Shown: positions 6,401 through 13,695 of the stretch, piece by piece
How the letters are laid out: the number at the start of each line of letters is the position of its first letter
How positions within the stretch are numbered: the first letter of the stretch is position 1
DNA from: MTP4 sp9310u
GTDB taxonomy: Archaea > Halobacteriota > Methanosarcinia > Methanosarcinales > Methanosarcinaceae
Length of the DNA stretch: 16,158 nucleotides
Reading direction: 5' to 3'
NCBI GenBank assembly: GCA_030627005.1
Contig: DAOUSW010000081.1
Coordinates: 1-16,158, forward strand
Notes under the pieces: model-generated
What the model was told of the DNA's origin: nothing
The model's input: the letters and a program-made list of their open reading frames with translations, nothing else
The model's database searches: none
Translations under genes and position numbers: made by a program

Positions 6401-7429
6401 ATGGCAGCAGTTAAAGCGGGTATTTTAGGCGCCACCGGCGCTGTAGGGCAGCGGTTCATAGAAGCACTGGCAAACCATCCCTGGTTTGAGATAACAGCCC
6501 TTGCAGCATCCGAGAGAAGCGCCGGAAAAACGTATGAAAACGCAGCCAACTGGAGGCTGGACACCCCGATGCCGGAAAACGTTGCCGACATCGAAGTGGT
6601 CCCTGTGGACCCGAAAACCGTAGATGCCGACGTGGTCTTTTCGGCACTCCCTGCAGACCTTGCCCTCACTGTCGAACCGGACTTTGCAAAAGCCGGCTTT
6701 GCGGTTGCGAGCAACGCCTCAGCCTACAGGATGGAAACAGACATCCCCCTTGTAATCCCCGAGGTAAACCCCGAACACCTGGGGCTCCTTGAAGTCCAGC
6801 AGGACAACAGGGGATGGGACGGGTATATTATCACAAACCCCAACTGCTCCACCATCGTCATGACAGTGAGCCTGAAACCCCTGATGCGGTTCGGGCTCGA
6901 GTCAATCCAGGTCGCTACAATGCAGGCAATCTCTGGAGCCGGGTTTGCCGGGATCCCGGCAATGGCAATCTACGATAACGTAGTCCCATACATCGGAAAC
7001 GAAGAGAATAAAATGGAGACCGAACCCCTGAAACTCCTTGGAGAATTCAACGGTGCGGAAATCTTACCTGCGGACATAAAAGTCAGCGCTTCCTGCCACC
7101 GGGTCCCGGTAATTGACGGGCACACGGAAGCCATCTGGGCAGGCATGGAAGCAAACCCCAGCCCTGAGGAAGTAAGGGAAGCCTTCCTGAAATTCGACCC
7201 GAAACTGGGAGACCTCCCCTCGGAACCCGCAAAGGCCCTTATCGTGCGGGACGAAATCGACCGGCCCCAGCCACGCCTGGACCGCAATATGGGCAACGGC
7301 ATGAGCGTATCCGTTGGCCGGATCAGGGAAGGTATCCGCTACATAGCAATGGGCCACAACACCATCCGCGGAGCCGCAGGGGCAAGTGTCCTGAATGCGG
7401 AACTCCTGCACTCCATGGGGAAGCTCTGA
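6401..7429 (+). CDS. asd: Aspartate-semialdehyde dehydrogenase, archaeal type
   Basis: This 342-residue enzyme reduces aspartyl-4-phosphate to aspartate-4-semialdehyde with NADPH, the branch point for lysine, threonine, methionine and, in methanogens, other uses of the semialdehyde such as the DKFP route and homocysteine formation. It has the N-terminal dinucleotide-binding loop GILGATGAVGQRF (8-20 region), the nucleophilic cysteine in NPNCST (Cys149) and the basic site with His241 in HRVPVIDGHTE. Length and motif order match the archaeal/fungal subfamily rather than the common bacterial one. GGAGGT at 6385-6390 supports the ATG at 6401. A terminator hairpin overlaps the stop codon. The gene is convergent with larC, and the ferredoxin gene lies 87 bases upstream. 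Confidence 0.96.
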   Translation: MAAVKAGILGATGAVGQRFIEALANHPWFEITALAASERSAGKTYENAANWRLDTPMPENVADIEVVPVDPKTVDADVVFSALPADLALTVEPDFAKAGFAVASNASAYRMETDIPLVIPEVNPEHLGLLEVQQDNRGWDGYIITNPNCSTIVMTVSLKPLMRFGLESIQVATMQAISGAGFAGIPAMAIYDNVVPYIGNEENKMETEPLKLLGEFNGAEILPADIKVSASCHRVPVIDGHTEAIWAGMEANPSPEEVREAFLKFDPKLGDLPSEPAKALIVRDEIDRPQPRLDRNMGNGMSVSVGRIREGIRYIAMGHNTIRGAAGASVLNAELLHSMGKL

Positions 7430-7460
7430 GAGTTTTAAAAACTCTCACTTCTCTTTTTTT
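7428..7460 (+). terminator. Hairpin and T-run at the end of asd
   Basis: GAGAGTTTT(7428-7436), which includes the last two bases of the stop codon, is complementary to AAAACTCTC(7438-7446). A run of seven Ts follows at 7454-7460. It separates asd from the convergent larC. Confidence 0.7.
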
Positions 7461-7486
7461 CACCCCCATCCGACTTTTAAAAAAGG

Positions 7487-8677
7487 TTAAGGAAATAGCT
7501 TCCAGGCGACCTCTTCTGCTCTTCTCATAACCTCTTTAACCGGAGTCCCGCACTTTCTTGCAACCATTTTACAATCTTCAAACTCCGCAGAGATGTTGAG
7601 CAAGACTCCTTCGGTATCCCTGGCAACCTTGACCGCAACTTCAAAAATTTCCCCACCTAGATCGAGATTCACTTTTTCGATCTTCCGGGCAGCCATCAAC
7701 CGGTGCCGGGCAGGAACGACCCGGATCCCCAGGGACCCGGTCTCGACAATGATTTTTCGAGCAAGTTTTGCACTGTCTTCGGGCTTGCATATGACCTTGA
7801 TGATATGGGCAGGTCGGCCTTTTTTCATGGTTGCGGGGATGATCGCAACGTCTCTGGCGCCCATGGCTAGAAGTTCTTCATAGAGGTTACCGAGCACTTC
7901 CCCGCTCACATCGTCTGCGTTGGTCTCCAGGACCTCTATCGTATCCTGGATCAGGCAGGAATCGGGCTCTGAAAGTACGCCCTGGAGGACGTTAGGCCCC
8001 GGAAGGTCTGCATCTCCGGCCCCGTACCCGATTGCAAGGGACCGTCCCTGGGGGAAAGCTTCCACAGGTCTTGCAAAATGGGCAAGGATGGCAGCCCCTG
8101 TGGGAGTCAACAGTTCTTTTTTTACGCTACTGCCCATAAAATAGAGCTTCCCGGACCTGAGGATCTCAAGGGTTGCCGGGGCCGGAACCGGGAGAGTCCC
8201 GTGGGCGGATTCGACGGTGCCGCTGCCCACGTTTATAGGGGTACAGTAGATGTAATCGCAATTGAGGGCATGGATAGCAGCCGACGAACCGATGACATCG
8301 GCCAGAGCGTCACTTTGCCCGACCTCGTGGAAGTGCAGGTCTGCAAGGTCGGAATACCCGTGCACCGCAGCTTCGGCTTCAGCCATCTTTGCAAAGATGT
8401 CAAGGGCACTCCCCTCCACGCGGGGGGGCAGCTTTGCGGACTTTATTATGTCTACGAGCTCCGGGGATTTCCTGACCTTTTCCTTTTCCGGTACCCCTAT
8501 CCTTACGTCCAGGGCTTTTATGCCCTTTTTCTTTACTTCCCGGATGTCCACGGACACTTCTACGGAAGCCTCTATCAATTCCCGGACGTACTGCCGGTCT
8601 GCCCCGAGGTCAAGGGTACATCCGAGGACCATGTCCCCTGCAGCCCCGGAAAATGGATTGAAAATCAATGATTTCAT
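7487..8677 (-). CDS. larC: LarC, nickel insertion protein for the pincer nucleotide cofactor (full-length)
   Basis: This 396-residue protein belongs to the LarC/DUF111 family. In bacteria LarC is a CTP-dependent cyclometallase that inserts nickel into the pyridinium bisthiocarboxylate nucleotide to finish the cofactor of lactate racemase and relatives. Visible landmarks are FSGAAGDM (9-16), LHFHEVG (114-120, likely metal ligands), ELLTPTGAA (189-197 region), ETNADD (251-256) and GSLGIRV in the C-terminal domain. Both domains are in one frame; in the model lactobacillus they are joined by a programmed frameshift. ATG 8677 is preceded by AGGA with good spacing. larB lies 63 bases upstream in the same direction, so the two probably form an operon. 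No LarE or LarA is in the window, so the cofactor's final user is unknown here. Confidence 0.93.
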   Translation of the reverse strand: MKSLIFNPFSGAAGDMVLGCTLDLGADRQYVRELIEASVEVSVDIREVKKKGIKALDVRIGVPEKEKVRKSPELVDIIKSAKLPPRVEGSALDIFAKMAEAEAAVHGYSDLADLHFHEVGQSDALADVIGSSAAIHALNCDYIYCTPINVGSGTVESAHGTLPVPAPATLEILRSGKLYFMGSSVKKELLTPTGAAILAHFARPVEAFPQGRSLAIGYGAGDADLPGPNVLQGVLSEPDSCLIQDTIEVLETNADDVSGEVLGNLYEELLAMGARDVAIIPATMKKGRPAHIIKVICKPEDSAKLARKIIVETGSLGIRVVPARHRLMAARKIEKVNLDLGGEIFEVAVKVARDTEGVLLNISAEFEDCKMVARKCGTPVKEVMRRAEEVAWKLFP

Positions 8678-8740
8678 GGGAATTCCTGCCTGCTCCTGAA
8701 TATTCCATTTATTCCTGCCGTTCTTTCTACCTTTCTTCCT

Positions 8741-9553
8741 TCATTCCTGAGCTTCATTTTCCTGCTTAACGCCGGTTCCTGCAGCAGCTGCGATCATATT
8801 CGCTATACGGGCCGCAAAGGCTCCGGCTACAAAGCCGGCATCGATGTTCACTACCGAGATGATGGAGCAGGACTGAAGCATTGAAAGAAGGGCTGCTTCT
8901 CCGCCCCCTCCTGCCCCGTAACCCGTGGAAACGGGCAGCCCTATTACCGGCACATCGACAAGCCCCGAGACCACGGTAGGAAGAGTCCCTTCCCTTCCCG
9001 CGGCAACAACGATAGCCCCGGGGTTCATGGCTTTGAGCTTCTGGAGTTCGGGAATCAGCCGATGAATGCCTGCGACCCCGACGTCATACACCGCAACGGT
9101 CTCACAGCCCATCTCAGAAGCCACTACCCTGGCCTCCTCAGCCGCAGGGATATCCGCCGTGCCTGCGGAAATGACCCCCACGACTCCACCGGTGACCGGC
9201 GAAGGAGTTCCATCATGAACGACTACGGTGCGGGCCCGCCTGTTCAACTCAAGCTTTTCGGGAGGGAATGCTTTCATGAGAGCTTCAACGTGCTTTTCCG
9301 AGACCCTTGTTATCAGGGCTCTTCCGCTCTCGGAGACCAGGACCTTTGCAATCTCCACGACGTCTTCGGGTTCCTTGCAGTCGGCAAGGATTGCTTCCAT
9401 GATTCCAGTCCGGCTCTTCCTGTGGGTATCAACCTTCGCAATGCTCGAGTAACTCACAAAACCCATGGACCGAATCTGCTCTTCCGCAGTTTCAAGCTCG
9501 ATTGTTCCGTTTTGGATATCTTTTAAAACTTTTGTTAGATCCAGAGGGACCAC
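8741..9553 (-). CDS. larB: LarB, nicotinate adenine dinucleotide carboxylase/hydrolase
   Basis: This 270-residue protein has a PurE-like C-terminal half. The run GVISAGTADIPAAEEA (126-141), the helix SEMGCETVAVYDVGVAG, GREGTLPTVVSGL (186-198) and STGYGAGGGGEAALLSMLQSC (209 onward), ending in NIDAGFVAGAFAARI, is characteristic of LarB. LarB carboxylates the pyridinium ring of nicotinate adenine dinucleotide and releases AMP, the first step of nickel-pincer nucleotide synthesis. The N-terminal helical region is the family's usual extension. The GTG at 9553 is the first start in frame. The GGAAG in front of it is unusually close, so the true start is uncertain by a few codons. It is followed by larC after 63 bases. 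Upstream is the stand-alone LarC C-domain gene. Confidence 0.93.
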   Translation of the reverse strand: MVPLDLTKVLKDIQNGTIELETAEEQIRSMGFVSYSSIAKVDTHRKSRTGIMEAILADCKEPEDVVEIAKVLVSESGRALITRVSEKHVEALMKAFPPEKLELNRRARTVVVHDGTPSPVTGGVVGVISAGTADIPAAEEARVVASEMGCETVAVYDVGVAGIHRLIPELQKLKAMNPGAIVVAAGREGTLPTVVSGLVDVPVIGLPVSTGYGAGGGGEAALLSMLQSCSIISVVNIDAGFVAGAFAARIANMIAAAAGTGVKQENEAQE

Positions 9554-9704
9554 CTTCCAAGATGTGGACGTTATAAGATAACAGGCATTTTCTGATAATA
9601 CCTTTCATGACAAAAATATTCCAGAATAAGAAATGCTTTTTTCGTGGAAAGGGAACACTTTCGGGAAAGGGACCCATACCCCGAAAAAAGATAAAGCCCG
9701 GGCT

Positions 9705-10295
9705 TCAATTCCCGAAGCAGGTTTTCGTCTTATCCGTGCAGCACAGTTTTTTCGAAACCGGGGACAAAGGCGTATCGTCCAGTCCCAGACTATCATCCTC
9801 GAAATTGACAGTGAAGTCCTTTATGCCTTTCAGGGCTCTTTCTTCAATCAATTCCTTAATTTCATACATAGAAAGCTTCAGACCAGCTTCTCTTACCCGG
9901 TTTGTCAGTTCCTTCAGCTCTTCGTACTCAACCCGGGCAGAAAGAGGCTTTTGTTCTTTTCCTATAACTATTTTTACATGAATTTCCCCTTCCCAGAGAG
10001 GGAGGTCATTTTCGTCCCTGAAGGAAAGGCAGAGTTTCCTCAGTTCGTAGTCAAAAGGATAATGCTCGGTCTTCAAAATTCTTACCCCGAGAGTACCTGT
10101 TTCCAGGGCCATGAACTCGGCAAGGACCTCAAGGTTCCCCTCCTCACTGTCGATCAGGAAAATATATTCGCTCCGGCCTTTCTTCGTGAAAGCCGGCACT
10201 ACATGCACATTTTTAGCCCCAAGCTTCATCAGTTCCTCGATCAGGTAGGGCACCTGGTCACAGGTAATATTGTCAACGTTGGTCATTAAGAGCAA
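9705..10295 (-). CDS. Stand-alone paralogue of the LarC C-terminal domain
   Basis: This protein of about 197 residues matches the C-terminal half of the full-length LarC in this window almost from its first residue. LLLMTNVDN corresponds to VLETNADD, LGAKNVHVVPAFTKKGR to MGARDVAIIPATMKKGR, and ALETGTLGVRIL to VETGSLGIRVV. The N-terminal LarC domain is absent. A C-terminal extension of about 28 residues ends LCCTDKTKTCFGN with three cysteines, a possible metal site not found in the LarC copy. I choose the TTG at 10295 because GGAGGT at 10302-10307 (read on the minus strand) is six bases before it and the domain begins there; an ATG at 10316 in the same frame is the alternative. It precedes larB in the same orientation with a 151-base gap. 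It may bind CTP or nickel, or it may modulate LarC. Confidence 0.85.
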   Translation of the reverse strand: MLLMTNVDNITCDQVPYLIEELMKLGAKNVHVVPAFTKKGRSEYIFLIDSEEGNLEVLAEFMALETGTLGVRILKTEHYPFDYELRKLCLSFRDENDLPLWEGEIHVKIVIGKEQKPLSARVEYEELKELTNRVREAGLKLSMYEIKELIEERALKGIKDFTVNFEDDSLGLDDTPLSPVSKKLCCTDKTKTCFGN

Positions 10296-10384
10296 AGCGT
10301 GACCTCCAGGCAGCATCCGGAAGAGTAAGGCAAAAAGGAAAAAGGGAAGAGACCGGAGGAGGACAGCCTGAGCCTCCCCTGTAT

Positions 10385-10398
10385 GGGTAATATTACCC
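10385..10398. promoter_or_regulatory. Perfect 14-bp palindrome, possible operator
   Basis: GGGTAATATTACCC is a perfect palindrome 87 bases upstream of the chosen start of the stand-alone LarC-domain gene. It lies just downstream of where transcription from a TTTTAATAAA element (about 10441-10450, minus strand) would start, an effective repressor position. Confidence 0.5.
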
Positions 10399-10440
10399 CT
10401 GAACGAAGCCTGGCTGTTAAGCCGGTCCCAGCTGGAAAGA

Positions 10441-10470
10441 TTTATTAAAACTGATAAGTACTCCTCAGTT
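10441..10470 (-). promoter_or_regulatory. TATA-like element and interrupted inverted repeat
   Basis: On the minus strand TTTTAATAAA is a plausible TATA box for the stand-alone LarC-domain gene. It overlaps the inverted repeat AACTGA(10449-10454)/TCAGTT(10465-10470), which could be a second regulator site. Confidence 0.4.
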
Positions 10471-10543
10471 GTTAAATATTTTCCAGCGGCATGTTTTTTT
10501 CGACTTTTTAAACCTTTCCGAATTGGCGATATGTTTAAAGATT

Positions 10544-12322
10544 TTACATTGAGTCCATTATCCGGACTGCAAGTTTTGCAACGTCAAAAGCTTTTTCCCG
10601 GGCTCCGGGGATTGCGGCAGTACCGGCTTTCCCACCCTTTTCAGCAAGCTTTGCAGCTTCTTTTGGCTCAACAACCTTCATTGCTGCGGCTACTGCTGCA
10701 GGCACTGTGATATTGATAATAGAGTGACCCGAGAGCTGCAGTTCGCTGACAGGAATGGCTGCCAGGGGGATTACTTCCAGGATATCCTGCTTATCATTGA
10801 AAATGGCGTCAGGGATCACGGTCTGTCCAAGCCCCTTAAGCTCGAACTTCTTGCCGTCTACGGTTACGTCCACATCGGCATCGGTGTCAAAACCGTAGTA
10901 GGAGTTAGTGAACGGGTGGTCCCTGCGGGCTCCGCCTACCATTTTCTTGATTTCGATCTTGAGTTCGTGCCCGGTCATGGCTCCGAGCATGGCAGCTGCC
11001 CTGGTCTCAACGGTTGCCTTCCTCTCTGCGTCAATTTCCCGGACAACCTCTTCAACGGTCTTTCCGGCTTTAAGGGAATCATAGGTCTTCTGTGCCCTCC
11101 TGAAGATTGCAGCCGAGCGAACCCCATCGGTTCCAAGGATCATTGTGCGGGTAACCGGCCCTCTCCTGACCTGTTCGGTCTTCCTGGAGATGGTGTTCAG
11201 GGCGACAGCAGCGATTTCAGGGTCAAGCCACTCGTTCTTTTTGACTTCGGCAATGATATCTGCAGCCTTCTCGACGTCAGTTTCGCATTTGATCAGAGCC
11301 CTGAGGGCGATGATACAGTCTGCAGTCATATGCCCGAGTGGGGGCATGATGGGACCGCCGGAGAAACCGGCTCCTATCTGGACGGATTCCTGGAAAGCAC
11401 AGAGCATTTCGCCGAAAGACATCATCCCTACAACCGTAGGGGCACCGATGTCCTTGATAATGACTCCGAGGTCTCCTACAAGCCTGGCTGAATCGTACTC
11501 TTCGCCTGTTCCCCTCATGTGGAGCTTTTCAGGGATTCCTGCAACTTCACAGGCCGCTTTTCCTGCAAGGTAAGCACTGTTTACATCGAAGAAACCACCG
11601 TACTCAGCCCCAACGAAAGCGTCAGGGTGAACGATTTCCAGGGATGCGGCAGTTCCAAGGATTGCCGAAATGATCGGGCTTGCGGAAACTCCTGCACCCC
11701 AGTAAGCCTTCATCATAGCTTCGGTCCCGATTTTTGCCGCATTCATGGCGACTTCCGGGAACCCGATATCTTCACCAAGGGTGTTGTGGCCGTAGAGCGG
11801 ACCTCCGGCAACGCCCAGGGGAAGTTTGCGCCCGTCAATCCGGGTAAGTTTGCCTTCCTCCATGGCTCTGTAGATCGCCTGAACTGCTGCAAAACCCGAG
11901 ACCTTGTTGTTGGACTTGGGAGTCGGGACTGAAATGACCCCTGTCCTGTCCGCGCCTGCGATCATGCGAGCAAGAGCCCCGATCTTCCGGTTCCCGGCAG
12001 GGACCCCGGCCTGGGCATTGGAACCTGCGAAGTAGCAGATGCTGGCGGCAAAAAGGGCGGCGTTTGCCGGACTTGCACCCGCTTCCCTTGCGGCTTCGAT
12101 TCCCTTTTCGAGTACATGGTCGATTTGAAGGCTACCGCTGTCCTCGTCGGTAAGCTGGATATTGGCACCCCGGAAGAGTTCGGTTGCAATAGCGTTTGCA
12201 GCACACATGGCCCCGATGTTAGTCATACCGTGCCCTTTTGTCAGAGCTTCGATCCTGTCATTGGTCATGTTCTGGATGTTTGAAATCGCCGCCATGGAAG
12301 CAGCATAGACTTCGTCATTCAA
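10544..12322 (-). CDS. 592-aa conserved methanogen protein of unknown function (probably DUF2193)
   Basis: This large Ala/Gly-rich soluble protein has no signal peptide or transmembrane segments, and I recognise no catalytic motif. Striking conserved-looking blocks are GGPLYGHNTLGEDIGFPE (about 170-190), SPIISAILGTAASLEIVHPD, GGFFDVNSAYLAGKAACEV, GGPIMPPLGHMTADCIIALR and a C-terminal SYYGFDTDADVDVTVDGKKF region that reads like a beta-rich domain. From memory these blocks resemble the archaeal DUF2193 family; I cannot verify this. The start is TTG 12322: AGGAGGT at 12331-12337 is eight bases upstream, and MNDEVYAASM follows. A TATA-like TTTATATATTTT lies about 35 bases upstream and another near 12425. 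It is in the same direction as the LarC-domain, larB and larC genes, 248 bases upstream of the first, which suggests but does not prove a functional link with nickel-cofactor synthesis. Confidence 0.85.
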   Translation of the reverse strand: MNDEVYAASMAAISNIQNMTNDRIEALTKGHGMTNIGAMCAANAIATELFRGANIQLTDEDSGSLQIDHVLEKGIEAAREAGASPANAALFAASICYFAGSNAQAGVPAGNRKIGALARMIAGADRTGVISVPTPKSNNKVSGFAAVQAIYRAMEEGKLTRIDGRKLPLGVAGGPLYGHNTLGEDIGFPEVAMNAAKIGTEAMMKAYWGAGVSASPIISAILGTAASLEIVHPDAFVGAEYGGFFDVNSAYLAGKAACEVAGIPEKLHMRGTGEEYDSARLVGDLGVIIKDIGAPTVVGMMSFGEMLCAFQESVQIGAGFSGGPIMPPLGHMTADCIIALRALIKCETDVEKAADIIAEVKKNEWLDPEIAAVALNTISRKTEQVRRGPVTRTMILGTDGVRSAAIFRRAQKTYDSLKAGKTVEEVVREIDAERKATVETRAAAMLGAMTGHELKIEIKKMVGGARRDHPFTNSYYGFDTDADVDVTVDGKKFELKGLGQTVIPDAIFNDKQDILEVIPLAAIPVSELQLSGHSIINITVPAAVAAAMKVVEPKEAAKLAEKGGKAGTAAIPGAREKAFDVAKLAVRIMDSM

Positions 12323-12697
12323 AAAAAGTTACCTCCTTTTTATGAAAAATCAAAATATATAAATTTCCCACTATTGTGTGAAATGCCTTCTGTAAATAGT
12401 TATGTATTAACGCTGTTACACATCATATATTATTAAAGAACAAGAAGGAACAAATATACAAAGAACAAATAAAATTGGTTTAAATTGTCGCCGTTAACTT
12501 AGGAAACCCCCATAAAAAAAGCATCAAGGAAAAATAATCCCGATTCATGAGAAAAAACAAAAATCCGGGAAAAAATACAGGAAAAATTTGGAGGCAAGGA
12601 AAGAAGGGATTCAAGGAAAAACTCAAGGCAAGTACGGAAAAGGACAGAAAGGCACTTTTTTAGACATTGCAAACCAATTTCGGGAAAAACGGAAGAA

Positions 12698-12773
12698 TGA
12701 GGAAATCAGAAGAGCGAGGAAATCAAGAGAATGAAGAAAAAAGGACAGTGAGGAAATCAGAAGAGCGAGGAAA
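12698..12773. repeat. 25-bp direct repeat, two copies 51 bases apart
   Basis: The sequence beginning TGAGGAAATCAGAAGAGC occurs exactly at 12698-12722 and 12749-12773. The spacing of 51 bases is 17 codons, and in the plus frame from 12547 both copies read RKSEERG. Confidence 0.85.
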
Positions 12774-12827
12774 ACGGGAAAGCTAGGAAATTAGGGTAGG
12801 GTGTCCGGGACCTCGGGCATCGATAGG

Positions 12828-12835
12828 TTTAAAAG
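12828..12835 (+). promoter_or_regulatory. TATA-like element of the UMP kinase gene
   Basis: TTTAAAAG lies about 33 bases before ATG 12865. Transcription starting about 25 bases downstream would give a leader of under 12 bases, consistent with the absence of a Shine-Dalgarno site. Confidence 0.5.
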
Positions 12836-12864
12836 CGAAATACAGTTAATGAGTAAAGATTATC

Positions 12865-13566
12865 ATGCTCATAGTATTATCCCTAGGCGGCTCAATTCTC
12901 GCAAAAGATCTCGATCCGAATCGTTTTTTAAAGTACGCAGAGGCCCTTCGAAAGCTTTCTGAAAAACACGACCTGCTAGTGGTAACCGGGGGCGGGGAAG
13001 CTGCCCGGAACTACATAGCGACTGCCCGCGCGGTAGGGGCGGACGAAGTGACCTGCGACTTCATTGGCATCGACATCACCCGCCTGAACGCAAGGCTCCT
13101 GATCTCGGCGCTCGGTCCCGAAGCTTACCCGGAAATCCCGACCAGCTACATGGAAGCGGCAAAAGCCCTGGAGTCCGGGAGAATCGTGGTCATGGGAGGA
13201 ATCACCCCGGGACAGACCACGGACGCGGTCTCGGCAATCCTGGCAGAATTCCTGCGGGCGGACCTGCTGACAATCGCAACCTCCATCGACGGCGTCTACT
13301 CCGCAGACCCTAACAGCGACCCTGAAGCCGTAAAATACGACATGATCTCTCCCGAAGAACTCATCGACATCGTGATGTCCATCGAGATGAAAGCGGGCTC
13401 AAAGTCCCCGGTAGACCCTGTGGCTGCAAAAATCATCGAAAGGTGCAAACTCGACGCCCTGGTAATGGACGGACGGGACCCTGCCCTGCTTGAAAAGGTA
13501 CTTGACGACGGGACAGCAGAGAAATCCGCAATTTCTTGCGGGACCTGGATAACAGCAAGAAAATAA
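12865..13566 (+). CDS. pyrH: Uridylate (UMP) kinase, archaeal type
   Basis: This 233-residue protein of the amino-acid kinase superfamily phosphorylates UMP to UDP with ATP, an essential pyrimidine-nucleotide step in the cytosol. Visible features are the N-terminal phosphate loop LSLGGSIL (5-12), TGGGEAARNYI (41-51), the substrate region DFIGIDITRLNARLL (65-79), GGITPGQTTDAV (the UMP-binding loop) and the ATP-site segment SIDGVYSADP near residue 155. The short archaeal form without bacterial N-terminal residues matches the family length. ATG 12865 has no ribosome-binding site. A TATA-like element about 33 bases upstream suggests a leaderless message. A small AATAAAG/CTTTATT inverted repeat overlaps the stop. 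The upstream gene is divergent; the downstream one has its own promoter-like AT-rich sequence. Confidence 0.95.
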   Translation: MLIVLSLGGSILAKDLDPNRFLKYAEALRKLSEKHDLLVVTGGGEAARNYIATARAVGADEVTCDFIGIDITRLNARLLISALGPEAYPEIPTSYMEAAKALESGRIVVMGGITPGQTTDAVSAILAEFLRADLLTIATSIDGVYSADPNSDPEAVKYDMISPEELIDIVMSIEMKAGSKSPVDPVAAKIIERCKLDALVMDGRDPALLEKVLDDGTAEKSAISCGTWITARK

Positions 13567-13577
13567 AGCCCTTTATT
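13562..13577 (+). terminator. Short inverted repeat at the pyrH stop codon
   Basis: AATAAAG(13562-13568) and CTTTATT(13571-13577) are perfectly complementary but only two bases apart, so the real stem would be about 6 bp. No long T-run follows. A weak terminator candidate. Confidence 0.3.
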
Positions 13578-13695
13578 CCCCCCGAAACATCAAAACTTAA
13601 ACATAGAGGTTCCTACATATATTCATATTGCAGAGAGCCAGACAGGGAGGCAGTCCCTGGTTCCCGGCAATTTCAAAAATGAGGAGGAACAGGGC

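Larger units (their letters stand above)
12323..12864. other. Intergenic stretch, A+G-rich, with direct repeats and an amber-interrupted frame
   Basis: The left part (12323-12440) carries the minus-strand start signals of the 592-aa protein gene. From about 12500 the plus strand is strongly purine-rich. A frame starting ATG 12547 is open for 38 codons to TAG 12661. If that codon and a second TAG at 12784 were read, it would continue to TAA 12847-12849. A 25-bp direct repeat sits inside. No Shine-Dalgarno site precedes the ATG, so I do not call it a gene. Confidence 0.5.

Noticed and set aside
8078..8671. 197-codon plus-strand open frame opposite larC
   Set aside because: It is an antisense shadow of larC, whose motifs are clear in the minus-strand frame.
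10724..11491. 255-codon plus-strand open frame antisense to the 592-aa protein gene
   Set aside because: It is the GC-rich shadow of a gene with strong codon structure and a good start on the opposite strand; the predicted product has no family features.
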